Shown piece after piece: positions 1 through 8,587 of a DNA stretch of 64,000 bases. Numbering within the stretch: the first letter of the stretch is position 1; every line of letters begins with the position of its first letter. The translations under genes were made by a program, and so were the position numbers. This DNA comes from Alloscardovia omnicolens DSM 21503 (GTDB lineage Bacteria; Actinomycetota; Actinomycetes; Actinomycetales; Bifidobacteriaceae), in contig NZ_ATVB01000008.1 of assembly GCF_000420505.1 (NCBI RefSeq), positions 1-64,000 of the forward strand. The letters are read 5' to 3'. A model generated the notes under the pieces. The model worked only from the letters and a program-made list of their open reading frames with translations. It searched no databases and had not been told where the DNA came from.

Positions 1-274
1 GGTTCAATTAGATCACAGGGTTCGCTATATGAGTGATGGGTATCAAGGCAGGCTTGATCAGTGTGCGATGATTGTGTCTACTGGCTCGATTGATCACTCG
101 TATGATAACGCGTTAGCCCAAAGTGTCAATGGTGCGTATAAAACAGAACTTATACGAGAACGTACACTCATGAGTGTCAAAGATCTCGAACAAGCCACTA
201 TATGTGGGGGTGACATGATGGAATACCAATCGCCTTCATACATCTTTGGAATACAAAAACCCTGCCACAATTAA
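1..274 (+). pseudogene. IS3-family transposase (OrfB) C-terminal remnant
   Basis: An open frame entering from the left edge reads like the end of the DDE integrase core of IS3/IS150 OrfB: a degenerate HSDRGxQY-like segment, then GSIDHSYDNALAQSVNG followed by KTELI. IS3 transposases have the catalytic Glu in NALAE; here the codon is CAA (Gln), so the active site is lost. The usual WVxWYNxxRLH segment is missing, although the tail ending in KPCHN looks like a normal C-terminus, which implies an internal deletion as well. No intact terminal inverted repeat is evident downstream. It is a dead fragment, 5' truncated by the window edge. Confidence 0.8.
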
Positions 275-739
275 ACCAGAACACTACACACTACACAAAA
301 CAAAGAATAAACTAACAACAAAAAATGCGAACAAAAACCAGCCCACATCAAAGCAAAGACTCAACAACATTTTCAACGTACCAAACCACGCAAAATCACA
401 ATAGAATGAATAACGTACGGTTTATTTTTAATTTTTCGTTTCACATCTTAAGACTAAAACAAACCAACCATTTTCACACCCTTAAACTCCCCCCTCCCCA
501 AAAAATGCGACACGCCGACACATCCACAACCAAGATATATTTTCGTAACCCACATCACACTATTTTCAACCATTCTTCTCGCATTCAACCCTCTGGTTAG
601 TTTATTCATTTAACTAACCGTGCTATTATTGAATTCACAAGCTAAACACAGCCTCTCGAAGCAGCGAAGCTTCGAGCAACTTACCAACAAAACAAAGCAT
701 CCAGATAAATAAACAATTGCAACAACTTGAGGGAGACAC
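275..739. other. AT-rich intergenic region with two inverted repeats
   Basis: No gene is seen between the transposase remnant and the sugar-binding protein. Two perfect inverted repeats precede the gene: GGTTAGTT/AACTAACC (595-602 and 612-619) and CTCGAAGC/GCTTCGAG (655-662 and 669-676). They could be operators or a leader hairpin for the 740 gene; the second lies about 65 bp before its start codon. Short open frames here have no recognisable content. Confidence 0.5.
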
Positions 740-1894
740 ATGAATATCAAAAAGAAAATACTGGCCGCAATAGCTGCTTCAGCAATGGTGTTAGGAATGG
801 CTGCCTGCTCATCATCTCGTGGCGCGAGTGGTTCAGGCAACTCCGAAGCCTTAGATAAAGGAGCAACCATCGGTATTTCTATGCCAACGAAATCAATGGA
901 AAGATGGAACAAGGACGGTCGCAATCTCAAGGATAAACTCGAAAAAGCAGGATACAAAGTCATCCTCTCCTATGCCGACGATAAGCCAGCACAGCAAAAT
1001 GCAGACATTGAAAACATGGTGAACAACAATGCCAAAATTATCGTAGTTGCAGCAAAGGACGGCACATCAGTTGGTCCTGCAGTAGAAAAAGCTCACGAAG
1101 CCGGCGCGAAAGTTATTGCCTACGATCGCTTAATTATGAACACCCAAGCAGTAGATTATTATGCAACCTTCCAGCTGGAAAAAGTTGGCGAACTGCAGGC
1201 AAAATATATCATCGACAAGCTTGGACTAGAAAAGGGCGCAACCGGCCCGTTCAACGTAGAGGTCTTTACTGGTTCTCCGGATGATAATAATGCCAAGTAC
1301 TTCTTCAAGGGGGCATGGAACTTACTGCAGCCTTACTTTAAGAGCGGCGTGCTCAAGGCTCTCTCCAAGCATGGCGGCGGCGTGGACGGCAATTTCACTA
1401 TTGATCAGTGGCAGGCTATTTCCGTTATGAGTTGGAAAACAGAGCAAACTCAAAAGGATATGGAATCAATCTTAGATTCCAGCTATGCACATGACGAAAA
1501 GCTCGACGCAGTACTTACGCCAAACGACGATTTAGCGCAGGGCGTGATTAACGCTATTGAAACGAAGCGCCCTGATATGAAGCCTGGAACTGAAAACTGG
1601 CCAGTCATTACTGGTCAAGATGCCAATGAAATCGCTGTATCGAATATCGCCAAAGACTTGCAAAGCATGACCGTTTTCAAGGACGTAGCTAAGCTGGCAG
1701 ATGCTGTTTACGAAATGATTGTTCAGATTGCTGAAGGCAAGGAAGTAAAAACGAACGGCACAATGAACAACGGTGTGCGCGATGTTAATTCCGATCTTCT
1801 CGATCCAGTTGTACTCACTAAAGATAACTTAGATGAAGTAGTTAAGGCAGGTTTTATTAGTCAAGAAAGGTTCGATGAACTTACGAAGAATTAA
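740..1894 (+). CDS. Sugar ABC transporter substrate-binding lipoprotein (ChvE-like), copy 1
   Basis: Extracytoplasmic binding protein of 384 aa of the periplasmic-binding-protein type I fold, closest in motifs to ChvE/multiple-sugar-binding proteins. A lipoprotein signal ends at the Cys of LGMAAC (about residue 23), so it should be tethered to the membrane outer face. Visible family motifs are GATIGISMPTKSMERW, the YDRLI sugar-contact segment (Asp at residue 129) and VITGQDAN. The start is chosen from the GAGGGAG ribosome-binding site 5-11 bases upstream. No permease or ATPase gene is next to it, so it must work with a transporter encoded elsewhere. A close paralogue lies at 3940-5088. The ligand is inferred to be a monosaccharide such as an aldopentose or galactose. 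Confidence 0.88.
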   Translation: MNIKKKILAAIAASAMVLGMAACSSSRGASGSGNSEALDKGATIGISMPTKSMERWNKDGRNLKDKLEKAGYKVILSYADDKPAQQNADIENMVNNNAKIIVVAAKDGTSVGPAVEKAHEAGAKVIAYDRLIMNTQAVDYYATFQLEKVGELQAKYIIDKLGLEKGATGPFNVEVFTGSPDDNNAKYFFKGAWNLLQPYFKSGVLKALSKHGGGVDGNFTIDQWQAISVMSWKTEQTQKDMESILDSSYAHDEKLDAVLTPNDDLAQGVINAIETKRPDMKPGTENWPVITGQDANEIAVSNIAKDLQSMTVFKDVAKLADAVYEMIVQIAEGKEVKTNGTMNNGVRDVNSDLLDPVVLTKDNLDEVVKAGFISQERFDELTKN

Positions 1895-1924
1895 TACATA
1901 ACTTCCTCTCCTTTTTCGTAGATA

Positions 1925-1953
1925 GAAAGCTTGGGTTGCCCGCCCAAGCTTTC
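1925..1953 (+). terminator. Rho-independent terminator after sugar-binding protein 1
   Basis: Perfect 11-bp stem GAAAGCTTGGG/CCCAAGCTTTC with a 7-base loop, followed by TTTAT. It ends the 740 gene and lies against the 3' end of the opposing glycosidase gene. Confidence 0.85.
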
Positions 1954-1954
1954 T

Positions 1955-3441
1955 TTATGCAAAACGCACAGAGAGCAAATCAACAGCCCCTTCGCCCTCA
2001 AAACGAATATAGAGAGCACTATACGCTTCCGCTAGTTTTTCTGTTCTCAGAATACATGAAGCCGAAAAATCACTCCATTGCGAAGAACAGTTGCGCACAG
2101 GAATATCTGCAAGCACCTGCCGCCCGCTCTCATCGGCAGATACAATTATGCGCCCACAAATCTGCTGCGGACTCTGCTTATTCGCACGTGCTCTCACCGA
2201 TATACTTCTGACTGCACGCAACTGTTCGGTACGCACATATTTAAAGCCTGCCGTTGCCCCATCGCCCATATGCGCAACGTACTGCGTTGCACCTAGACCC
2301 TGAGCAACGTCTCTCTCATCCTGGGTAAAATACGGATGACTGGCAAACAATTTTCGCGGATTTTTCGCGTCATAACGGCCTGTTTTATGTCCATGAGCCC
2401 ACAGATTGCACGCAAGGCGCGCTTCTATTGGCTGAGAGAGGCTCAGGCTTTCGCATACACCGCTGCTGGTTATTTCTGCCTGATTAAAACGATATGCCCC
2501 ATATTCGTCTCGCTCGTAGCTCAGTTTTTCTACGCACGCTTGGCGAGCATATGAACTGCGGTTTGTTTGACGATGATAAAAGATATAAAAATCATCTTCT
2601 AAACGTAACAATCCGCCGTGCGTATTACCCAAGTAATTATTCGCATGATTTTCGTCGTTACTATGCAAGAAAAGATCGCCAATACTGACTAAAGTCCCCA
2701 TAAATCTAAAGCCATGCGTGGGAGAAGTACTGACTGCATAACATAACTCATGATTATGTCGAGAGGAATACACAAAATAATAGAGACCGTTATATTTGCG
2801 AATTGAACTTGCTTCAAAAAATTCATGATTATTGAACGACCCCTCACCCTGTTTAGGGAAGATAAGTTTTCAGGCGTTCTGATGGTAAGCATATCTGACT
2901 CAAGTTCGAGAACTACTCCCCCGTCTGTGCGTAGCTTGCGTCCACCGGTTATTACTGCTGGAACGGGCGTATAAAAACCTGAGTATAAAAATACTCGGTT
3001 ATCGTCATCTACTAAGACAGCAGGATCAAAAGGAAGAGAATCACCTGTTTTACGCCCCCATAAGGTTCCATCAGCGTAATGCACGTGACCATAGAATTCA
3101 AAAGGTCCTGTTGGGCAGCTCGAAACAGCAACACCCATTATTCCCATAAAATCAAAGGCATAATACAGATAGAACCGCCCGTCTGCACCTTGACACACAT
3201 CTGGAGCAAAAAGTAAGCGCAGTCCTAGTTTATTTTTCGGATCTTGATTTTTCTTGTATATAACACCTTCATAGCGCCAATCAGTAAGATCAGATACAGG
3301 CGCAGACCAGCACACATAATCACCAACGCAGAAAATTGGCGCTCCAAACTTATCGTGCGAACCATAAATATATACACGATCGCCGAAAATATACGGTTCA
3401 GCATCGGGAATGTATTCACCTGCGGGAAGGTAGGGATTCAT
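1955..3441 (-). pseudogene. GH43 glycosidase with C-terminal CBM6-like domain, broken by a frameshift
   Basis: Two minus-strand frames, 3441 to about 2866 and about 2866 to 1955, join into one roughly 495-aa GH43 enzyme. The first part has the five-blade propeller start with candidate catalytic base Asp13 (IPDAEP) and pKa-modulating Asp81 (LFAPDVCQG). The second resumes as IFPKQGEGSFNNHEFFEASS, carrying the candidate catalytic acid Glu, and continues in phase through YYFVYSSRHNHELCYA; its last ~130 residues look like a carbohydrate-binding module of CBM6 type. The break maps to the bases around 2861-2868, where one base is missing. The lesion separates the catalytic residues, so neither half should be active. 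No signal peptide is seen, so the ancestor was probably intracellular, acting on imported arabino- or xylo-oligosaccharides. A sequencing error cannot be excluded. Confidence 0.85.
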
Positions 3442-3939
3442 TACTTCCTTTCATAACACCATCGTTTTAGTCACTAGTGCGATTGTACGCCACTGAGCAC
3501 ACAGAAGCACAAAACTTTAGAATGCATGTCTTAAACGCAAGAGGATGTATTCTATGTTCAGTTATGTGAATGTTCACATAAGCATATTTTAGATATTTAC
3601 TATAAAATTCTCAATAAATTTTGTAGAGAAACACCGTTATTTTATAGTATTTATGCCAATTTTCTTGGTAAATCATTGTACTTTTTACAATGCTCAAACT
3701 CACACAAAGTAACTACGACACGCCGAGACTCGAACATTTTTTACGTGCGATTTTTCTATAGTTTTCAACGGATTTGAAATTTTTTGCATAACAGAACTAA
3801 ATATTGTCTTTAAGAACTGAACATAAGAATGTTAGACTTGAGTCATTCACTCCAAGAAATCACAATGAAGATGTTGTGATTCCTAACATATCGTGAATAC
3901 GTTAATTTCATAAAGTTAATGATGACTTTAGGGAGAAAT
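3442..3939 (+). promoter_or_regulatory. Very AT-rich control region with three inverted repeats upstream of sugar-binding protein 2
   Basis: The region holds no gene. It contains three hyphenated palindromes: TTATGTGAA-tg-TTCACATAA at 3562-3581, AACAT-aaga-ATGTT at 3820-3833 and AATCACAA-(8)-TTGTGATT at 3858-3881. The last two lie within 125 bp of the start codon at 3940 and are candidate operators. Such sites fit sugar-responsive repressors in general, but no regulator gene is adjacent and the family cannot be named. Confidence 0.55.
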
Positions 3940-5088
3940 ATGTCAATTGAGAGGAAAGCTGTTGCTTTTATCGCCGCTGCTTCCATGCTTGTGGGGTTAG
4001 GAGCTTGTTCTAGTGCTCGAGGCGGCGCGCAGTCAACGCAATCATTAGAAAAAGGTGCAACTATAGGTATTTCGATGCCAACAAAATCCGCTGAACGTTG
4101 GAATAAAGATGGCCGTAACCTCAAGAATAAACTCGAAAAAGCAGGATACAAAGTCATTCTTTCGTATGCTGATGATAAACCAGCACAACAGAATGCGGAC
4201 ATTGAAAATATGGTCAACAACAATGCCAAAATTATTGTGGTTGGCGCAAAAGATGGAACTTCTGTTGGTCCTGCAGTAGAAAAAGCTCACGAAGCAGGCG
4301 CAAAAGTTATCGCTTACAATCGCTTAATTATGAACACCCAAGCAGTGGACTATTACGCAACCTTCCAGCTGGAAAAAGTTGGTGAGCTGCAAGCGAAATA
4401 CATCATCGATAAGCTTGGATTAGACAAGGGAGCAAAAGGTCCATTCAATATGGAGGTCTTTACCGGTTCCCCAGATGATAATAATGCTAAGTACTTCTTC
4501 AAGGGAGCGTGGGACTTACTGCAGCCATACTTCAAGAGCGGTGTTCTTCGCAGTCTATCTAAGCACGGCGGCGGTGTCGATGGAAACTCCACCGTAGATA
4601 AATGGCAGTCTATCTCAGTTATGTCATGGAAGACCGAACAAACACAGATTGATATGGAGTCAATTCTGGATTCGAGTTATGCACACGATGAGAAGCTGGA
4701 CGCTGTCTTATGCCCTAACGATGATTTGACTCAAGGCATGATTAACGCTCTGCAAGTTAAGCGTCCAGACATGAAGCCGGGCAGCGATAACTGGCCAATT
4801 ATCACCGGTCAGGACGCAAACGAAATTTCGGTATCGAATATTGCTAAAGACTTGCAAAGCATGACTGTTTTCAAGGATGTTGCAGAGCTTGCAGATTCGG
4901 TTTATGCCATGATTGTGCAGATTGCTGAAGGCAAGAAGCCAAGTAGTATTAACGGCACAATGAACAACGGTGCTAAAAATGTGGAATCGAGCCTTCTTGA
5001 CCCGATTACCTTAACAAAATCAAATCTTGATGTAGTAGTCAAGACGGGCTTTATTAGTAAGGAGCGCTATGACCAATTAGTCAATTAA
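3940..5088 (+). CDS. Sugar ABC transporter substrate-binding lipoprotein (ChvE-like), copy 2
   Basis: 382-aa paralogue of the 740-1894 protein, nearly identical along the mature chain but with a diverged signal peptide (lipobox Cys in VGLGAC). The start at 3940 is chosen because AGGGAG precedes it at good spacing; an earlier in-frame ATG at 3919 lacks one. The sugar-contact motif reads YNRLI instead of YDRLI (Asn at residue 127). In ChvE-type proteins this Asp hydrogen-bonds the sugar, so the two copies may differ in affinity or ligand. No ABC permease or ATPase is adjacent. The different upstream regions suggest different regulation of the two copies. Confidence 0.88.
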   Translation: MSIERKAVAFIAAASMLVGLGACSSARGGAQSTQSLEKGATIGISMPTKSAERWNKDGRNLKNKLEKAGYKVILSYADDKPAQQNADIENMVNNNAKIIVVGAKDGTSVGPAVEKAHEAGAKVIAYNRLIMNTQAVDYYATFQLEKVGELQAKYIIDKLGLDKGAKGPFNMEVFTGSPDDNNAKYFFKGAWDLLQPYFKSGVLRSLSKHGGGVDGNSTVDKWQSISVMSWKTEQTQIDMESILDSSYAHDEKLDAVLCPNDDLTQGMINALQVKRPDMKPGSDNWPIITGQDANEISVSNIAKDLQSMTVFKDVAELADSVYAMIVQIAEGKKPSSINGTMNNGAKNVESSLLDPITLTKSNLDVVVKTGFISKERYDQLVN

Positions 5089-5114
5089 ATCTTTCAACTT
5101 CTTCTTCGTAGAAC

Positions 5115-5144
5115 GGGCGCCTTGCTCATGAACAGCAGGCACCC
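5115..5144 (+). terminator. Terminator after sugar-binding protein 2
   Basis: Imperfect hairpin GGGCGCCTTGCT/AGCAGGCACCC followed by ATTTATTTTC, between two convergent genes. Confidence 0.65.
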
Positions 5145-5162
5145 ATTTATTTTCAGCGCGTA

Positions 5163-5663
5163 TTAGTCCAGCTGCTGGCTAACCCAATCAATAATATAAG
5201 GAGCTGCTTGCTCAATCTGATCCAAAGCAATCTCGAAGTCTTCCGGTCCTCCATACCAAGGATCAGCTAAATCAATACGATATTCCTCGGATTCTGTAAC
5301 ATGTGGCAAATCTGGATCAAAGCTGCGATACATGTGTACCTCAGAATAATCTGAACGAGGGATCTGACGCAGCAATGATTGCTTATGAGAAGATGTCATA
5401 GGCAAAAAGAGGTCAGTTTCTTCAATTTCATCGCGAGAAATACGATGCGCAAAATGATGTGCAGGCAGCTCGTATCCGCGAGCGCGTAAAGCTTTCTGAG
5501 CACGACGATCAATAGGGTTGCCATGCTCTTCCGAGGAGACGCCCGAGGACTTTACTTGCACGCGGTCTGCAAGCCCAGCGTCTTCTACGTACTTGCGCAA
5601 CACGATTTCTGCCATAGGGGAACGGCAAATATTTCCTGTGCACACCGTCATGATGGTATACAT
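5163..5663 (-). CDS. Low-molecular-weight protein-tyrosine phosphatase
   Basis: 166 aa, the usual length of the low-molecular-weight phosphatase family, which hydrolyses phosphotyrosine in the cytoplasm. The N-terminal P-loop VCTGNICRSP supplies nucleophile Cys8 and Arg14 (CX5R), and the DPWYGG loop near residue 134 supplies the general acid Asp. It lies 30 bp downstream of folA on the same strand, so it may be the last gene of the thyA-folA unit. Bacterial homologues often act on exopolysaccharide tyrosine kinases; no such kinase is visible here, so the substrate is unknown. Confidence 0.92.
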   Translation of the reverse strand: MYTIMTVCTGNICRSPMAEIVLRKYVEDAGLADRVQVKSSGVSSEEHGNPIDRRAQKALRARGYELPAHHFAHRISRDEIEETDLFLPMTSSHKQSLLRQIPRSDYSEVHMYRSFDPDLPHVTESEEYRIDLADPWYGGPEDFEIALDQIEQAAPYIIDWVSQQLD

Positions 5664-5693
5664 AAAGTTTTTCTCCTTCGTAGTCTTGCTCTT

Positions 5694-6392
5694 TTAATCT
5701 TGCGTGCGCTTAAGAACGCGGAAACGGTAACCTTTAATCGCGCTGGACGAATCAGCGGGAGCGGTCCAGTCCTGAATAATCTCTTCGCTCCACACACTAT
5801 GACGCCATCCTGTTTCTACATCCGGGGCGTATGCATCAGCTTCAACGGCTAAATCAATATCGGTAATATACACTTCATCAGCAATATTTAGCGACTGCTC
5901 ATACATGCGAGCGCCACCGATAATCCATACTTCGTCTCGGCGCACACCGTCATCAGGAATAGGGGGCTGAGTTGCCAATTCTATAGCTGTTTCCAAGTTT
6001 TGCACTACCGTAGCTCCAGGCGCTACAAAAGAGGGATTACTCGAAACTACGTAATTATCGCGGTTCGACAACGGACGGAAGTTCTCTGGCAAGGATTCCC
6101 ATGTTTTGCGTCCCATAATCACCGGATGCAAAATAGTGCGTTCCTTAAAATACTTCATATCTTCACGCAAATGCCACGGCATAGTGCCATGGAAACCAAT
6201 AGCTCCTGGCTTTCCCTGAAGATTGTAGGCTTGCGCCCAAATAAGTTTTATATGAGGTCGAGCGGAATCCATGGAATCATCAATGTTTTCACCGTTCCAC
6301 TCGTCGGCTTCTTCCAAAAATCTGCGGAAGTTATGCCCGGCCGACGCGGGCTGAGGTTGGTGGTAGCCACTGCGACTACTATCGTGCTCCAT
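5694..6392 (-). CDS. folA: Dihydrofolate reductase
   Basis: Reduces dihydrofolate to tetrahydrofolate with NADPH, regenerating the cofactor consumed by thymidylate synthase. The core runs from about residue 48 (IKLIWAQAYN) and shows the substrate-loop segment GTMPWHLREDMKYFK, the NADPH-binding MGRKTWESLP and the IIGGARMYEQ motif. The first ~47 residues form a polar extension absent from the minimal enzyme. The start is kept at 6392 because AAGGAG lies 9 bases upstream, whereas the internal Met near the core has no ribosome-binding site. It follows thyA after 126 bp, a usual co-transcribed pair. Confidence 0.95.
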   Translation of the reverse strand: MEHDSSRSGYHQPQPASAGHNFRRFLEEADEWNGENIDDSMDSARPHIKLIWAQAYNLQGKPGAIGFHGTMPWHLREDMKYFKERTILHPVIMGRKTWESLPENFRPLSNRDNYVVSSNPSFVAPGATVVQNLETAIELATQPPIPDDGVRRDEVWIIGGARMYEQSLNIADEVYITDIDLAVEADAYAPDVETGWRHSVWSEEIIQDWTAPADSSSAIKGYRFRVLKRTQD

Positions 6393-6518
6393 GTCGTTTG
6401 TCTCCTTAAATTACTGCAGCACTGTTGCGCAGGCTAGCTGAAGCAAGCCTCAAGCTAGCTACGCAATAGATACGAGATACAGTGTAACAAAGCAAGTAGG
6501 CAAAAACCCTGCCCACAG

Positions 6519-7391
6519 TTAAACAGCTACCGGCGCCTTAATCGTCGGATGATACTGGTAGTTCTCAATCACAAAATCGCTGAAATCATACTCTTCTAAG
6601 CTGGCGGCTTTTTTCAGCTGAAGCTGAGGATATGGGTACGGTTCGCGAGAAAGCTGTTCGAGAACCTGCTCCATATGATTATCGTAAATATGGCAGTCAC
6701 CGCCTGTCCATACAAATTCTCCAGGTTCTAAGCCAGCCTGCTGAGCCATCATCAACGTGAGCAGAGCGTATGAAGCGATGTTAAACGGCACACCCAAGAA
6801 CATGTCTGCCGAGCGCTGGTACAGCTGGCAAGACAAGCGACCTTCTGACACGTAGAACTGGAACAGCGAATGACATGGCGGCAAAGCCATATCTTCTACT
6901 TCCGCAGGATTCCAAGCAGTAACAATCATACGACGAGAATCAGGGTTCGTTTTGAGTAGGTTCAGCACGTTTGTAATCTGATCGATGGTATGTTCCGGAT
7001 CATCCTGGGTTGGAGCTGGCCAACTACGCCACTGCACGCCATAAACCGGACCAAGATCGCCGTTCTCGTCAGCCCACTCGTCCCAAATATGCACGTTATG
7101 CTCAAGCAGCCAATTAATATTGCTTGATCCTTTGAGGAACCAAAGCAACTCGTAAGCAATTCCCTTGAAAAACACACGTTTAGTGGTGAGCAGCGGGAAA
7201 GACTCACGTAAATCAAAACGCATTTGACGACCAAAAACAGACACTGTTCCCGTTCCCGTGCGGTCTGACTTTAAATCGCCATTGAGTAAAATATCACGCA
7301 CCGTATCTTCGTACGGCATTGGAATATCTGTTTGAGGACGCTGCGGAATACGAGCGCGGATTGCGTCAAGCTCTTGCTGTGTTAGTGCCAT
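6519..7391 (-). CDS. thyA: Thymidylate synthase
   Basis: 290 aa; converts dUMP and methylene-tetrahydrofolate to dTMP and dihydrofolate. Family hallmarks visible: [11 protein letters not shown] near the N-terminus, the folate/dUMP region [22 protein letters not shown], catalytic Cys173 in LPPCHS, then [20 protein letters not shown] and the C-terminal IKAPVAV tail. Length and motif order are normal. It precedes folA on the same strand, and the two form the dTMP/folate cycle. The start Met is taken at MALTQQEL; no strong ribosome-binding site is visible, which leaves the exact start slightly uncertain. Confidence 0.97.
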   Translation of the reverse strand: MALTQQELDAIRARIPQRPQTDIPMPYEDTVRDILLNGDLKSDRTGTGTVSVFGRQMRFDLRESFPLLTTKRVFFKGIAYELLWFLKGSSNINWLLEHNVHIWDEWADENGDLGPVYGVQWRSWPAPTQDDPEHTIDQITNVLNLLKTNPDSRRMIVTAWNPAEVEDMALPPCHSLFQFYVSEGRLSCQLYQRSADMFLGVPFNIASYALLTLMMAQQAGLEPGEFVWTGGDCHIYDNHMEQVLEQLSREPYPYPQLQLKKAASLEEYDFSDFVIENYQYHPTIKAPVAV

Positions 7392-7469
7392 AGATTAGAG
7401 ATTAGCACGCTTCGCTTTGCCGCGCTTGCAGGTTGTTGCGTTCTTAGAGAAATCTTACGTAAGGCTATG

Positions 7470-7534
7470 TTTGGTGATTTTATTTGATGATTACGTTTGG
7501 TGATTATGTTTTGTGATTGCGTTTGCTAATTATT
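7470..7534. repeat. Tandem array of five 13-bp units
   Basis: Five consecutive 13-mers that vary around TTTGGTGATTAYG occupy 7470-7482, 7483-7495, 7496-7508, 7509-7521 and 7522-7534, ending 120 bp before the OsmC-like gene and starting 79 bp upstream of thyA. They lie in the divergent promoter region between thyA and the OsmC gene, so may bind a regulator, or may be a simple slippage array. Confidence 0.8.
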
Positions 7535-7653
7535 TGCGGAAGGTTTACTGAGTTTGGCATACGTTTAGTATCTGTTAGCGATACTTTGTGCACAGAGCCG
7601 AGGATTCATTGTAGAGTAGATATATTAGTACACACATTTTCGAAGGAGATATT

Positions 7654-8070
7654 ATGGCACGCTTGTGGGTTGAGCGAAACAAGGACGGCTCGTGGGACGC
7701 TTTCAGTGATGATGGTGCACACATTAAGTTCGGACGCAGCAGCGATAAAGGTTTGTTCTCTCCTGGAGATTTAACAAAAATTGCTTTAGCAGGTTGTGCT
7801 GCTTTGTCTAGTCAGTTTGCTGTAGAGTCCGCTCTTGGTGAAGGTAAGGGCGCACGCATTGTTGTTGACGGCACTTATGATCCAGAAAATGATCGTTACT
7901 TAAACTTCAACGAACAGCTTGTGGTTGACGCTATGGAGGCAGGACTGGATCAGGCTGCTGCTGAAAAGCTTGCTGAGCGTATCCGCCGTCACGTAGATAA
8001 GGGTTGCACAGTGAAGCACACCTACGAGATTGAAACTCCTGTTCGCATGGATGTGGATATTCGCCACTAA
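7654..8070 (+). CDS. OsmC family protein
   Basis: 138 aa, the normal size of OsmC/Ohr-like proteins, which reduce organic hydroperoxides through two reactive cysteines or, in some subgroups, have unknown roles. Cys48 lies in ALAGCAAL and the second Cys near residue 118 in DKGCTV, matching the spacing of the redox pair. The start follows GAAGGAG at 7 bases. It is monocistronic, diverges from thyA and has a terminator just downstream. Peroxide defence is the likely role, but the exact OsmC subgroup (OsmC, Ohr or YhfA-like) cannot be told from sequence alone. Confidence 0.88.
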   Translation: MARLWVERNKDGSWDAFSDDGAHIKFGRSSDKGLFSPGDLTKIALAGCAALSSQFAVESALGEGKGARIVVDGTYDPENDRYLNFNEQLVVDAMEAGLDQAAAEKLAERIRRHVDKGCTVKHTYEIETPVRMDVDIRH

Positions 8071-8095
8071 AGCTTCATTTAGGCTCTAATTTTTT

Positions 8096-8131
8096 CCCCC
8101 CCCTCGAACTGCTTTGCTTGGTTCAGGGGGG
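8096..8131 (+). terminator. Terminator after the OsmC-like gene
   Basis: C-rich/G-rich hairpin (CCCCCCTCGAAC paired with GTTCAGGGGGG, one bulge) followed by ATTTTGTTG. Confidence 0.75.
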
Positions 8132-8587
8132 ATTTTGTTGTGCAGTTTGCGCGTGGGGCGACGGGTGGGGCTTAGCTTATGAAGTATCCGAGGGTGTCTG
8201 GATTTTGTGTAAGTGGTGGGTAGCTCAGTAGGTAGCTCGACGTGTAGATGAGTAAATGTGGTTCATCGGATTTTAGTGGTGGCTGTGAGGTTTTTAGGTT
8301 GCAGGTGCGTGGAAGTTGTGAGCGCGCAACGCTAACAACGCTGGAGTCCATTTTTATAGCAACCGAAGTATTCGTTTGTAAATCATGGAATGCTATCCAC
8401 AGTATGTTTCGTGAACCACTCAAGCTCCTCGTCTGTCACAAGAATAACCAAACAAAATATGCTGTGCCGCACCAAAATCAAACCTGGCAAAAGCTTTACC
8501 AGGTACGGCTAAGCTCAGCTATGTAAATGACAACAGACAACGCATACAAAAGCTCCTCTCGAGCATAAACTCAAGAGGAGCAATAAA
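8132..8587. repeat. Intergenic repeat-family region (copy A)
   Basis: No gene. The stretch TGCGTGGAAGTTG-TGAGCGCG at about 8308-8330 resembles 48131-48152, and about 8482-8538, including the hairpin-forming GGCAAAAGCTTTACC, resembles 51788-51845. These matches make it a diverged member of the repeat family described in the findings. Confidence 0.5.

Noticed and set aside
6421-6465. AGCTAGC-rich hairpin between thyA and folA
   Set aside because: The repeat is a short self-complementary AGCT run, and the structure is not stable enough to call an attenuator.
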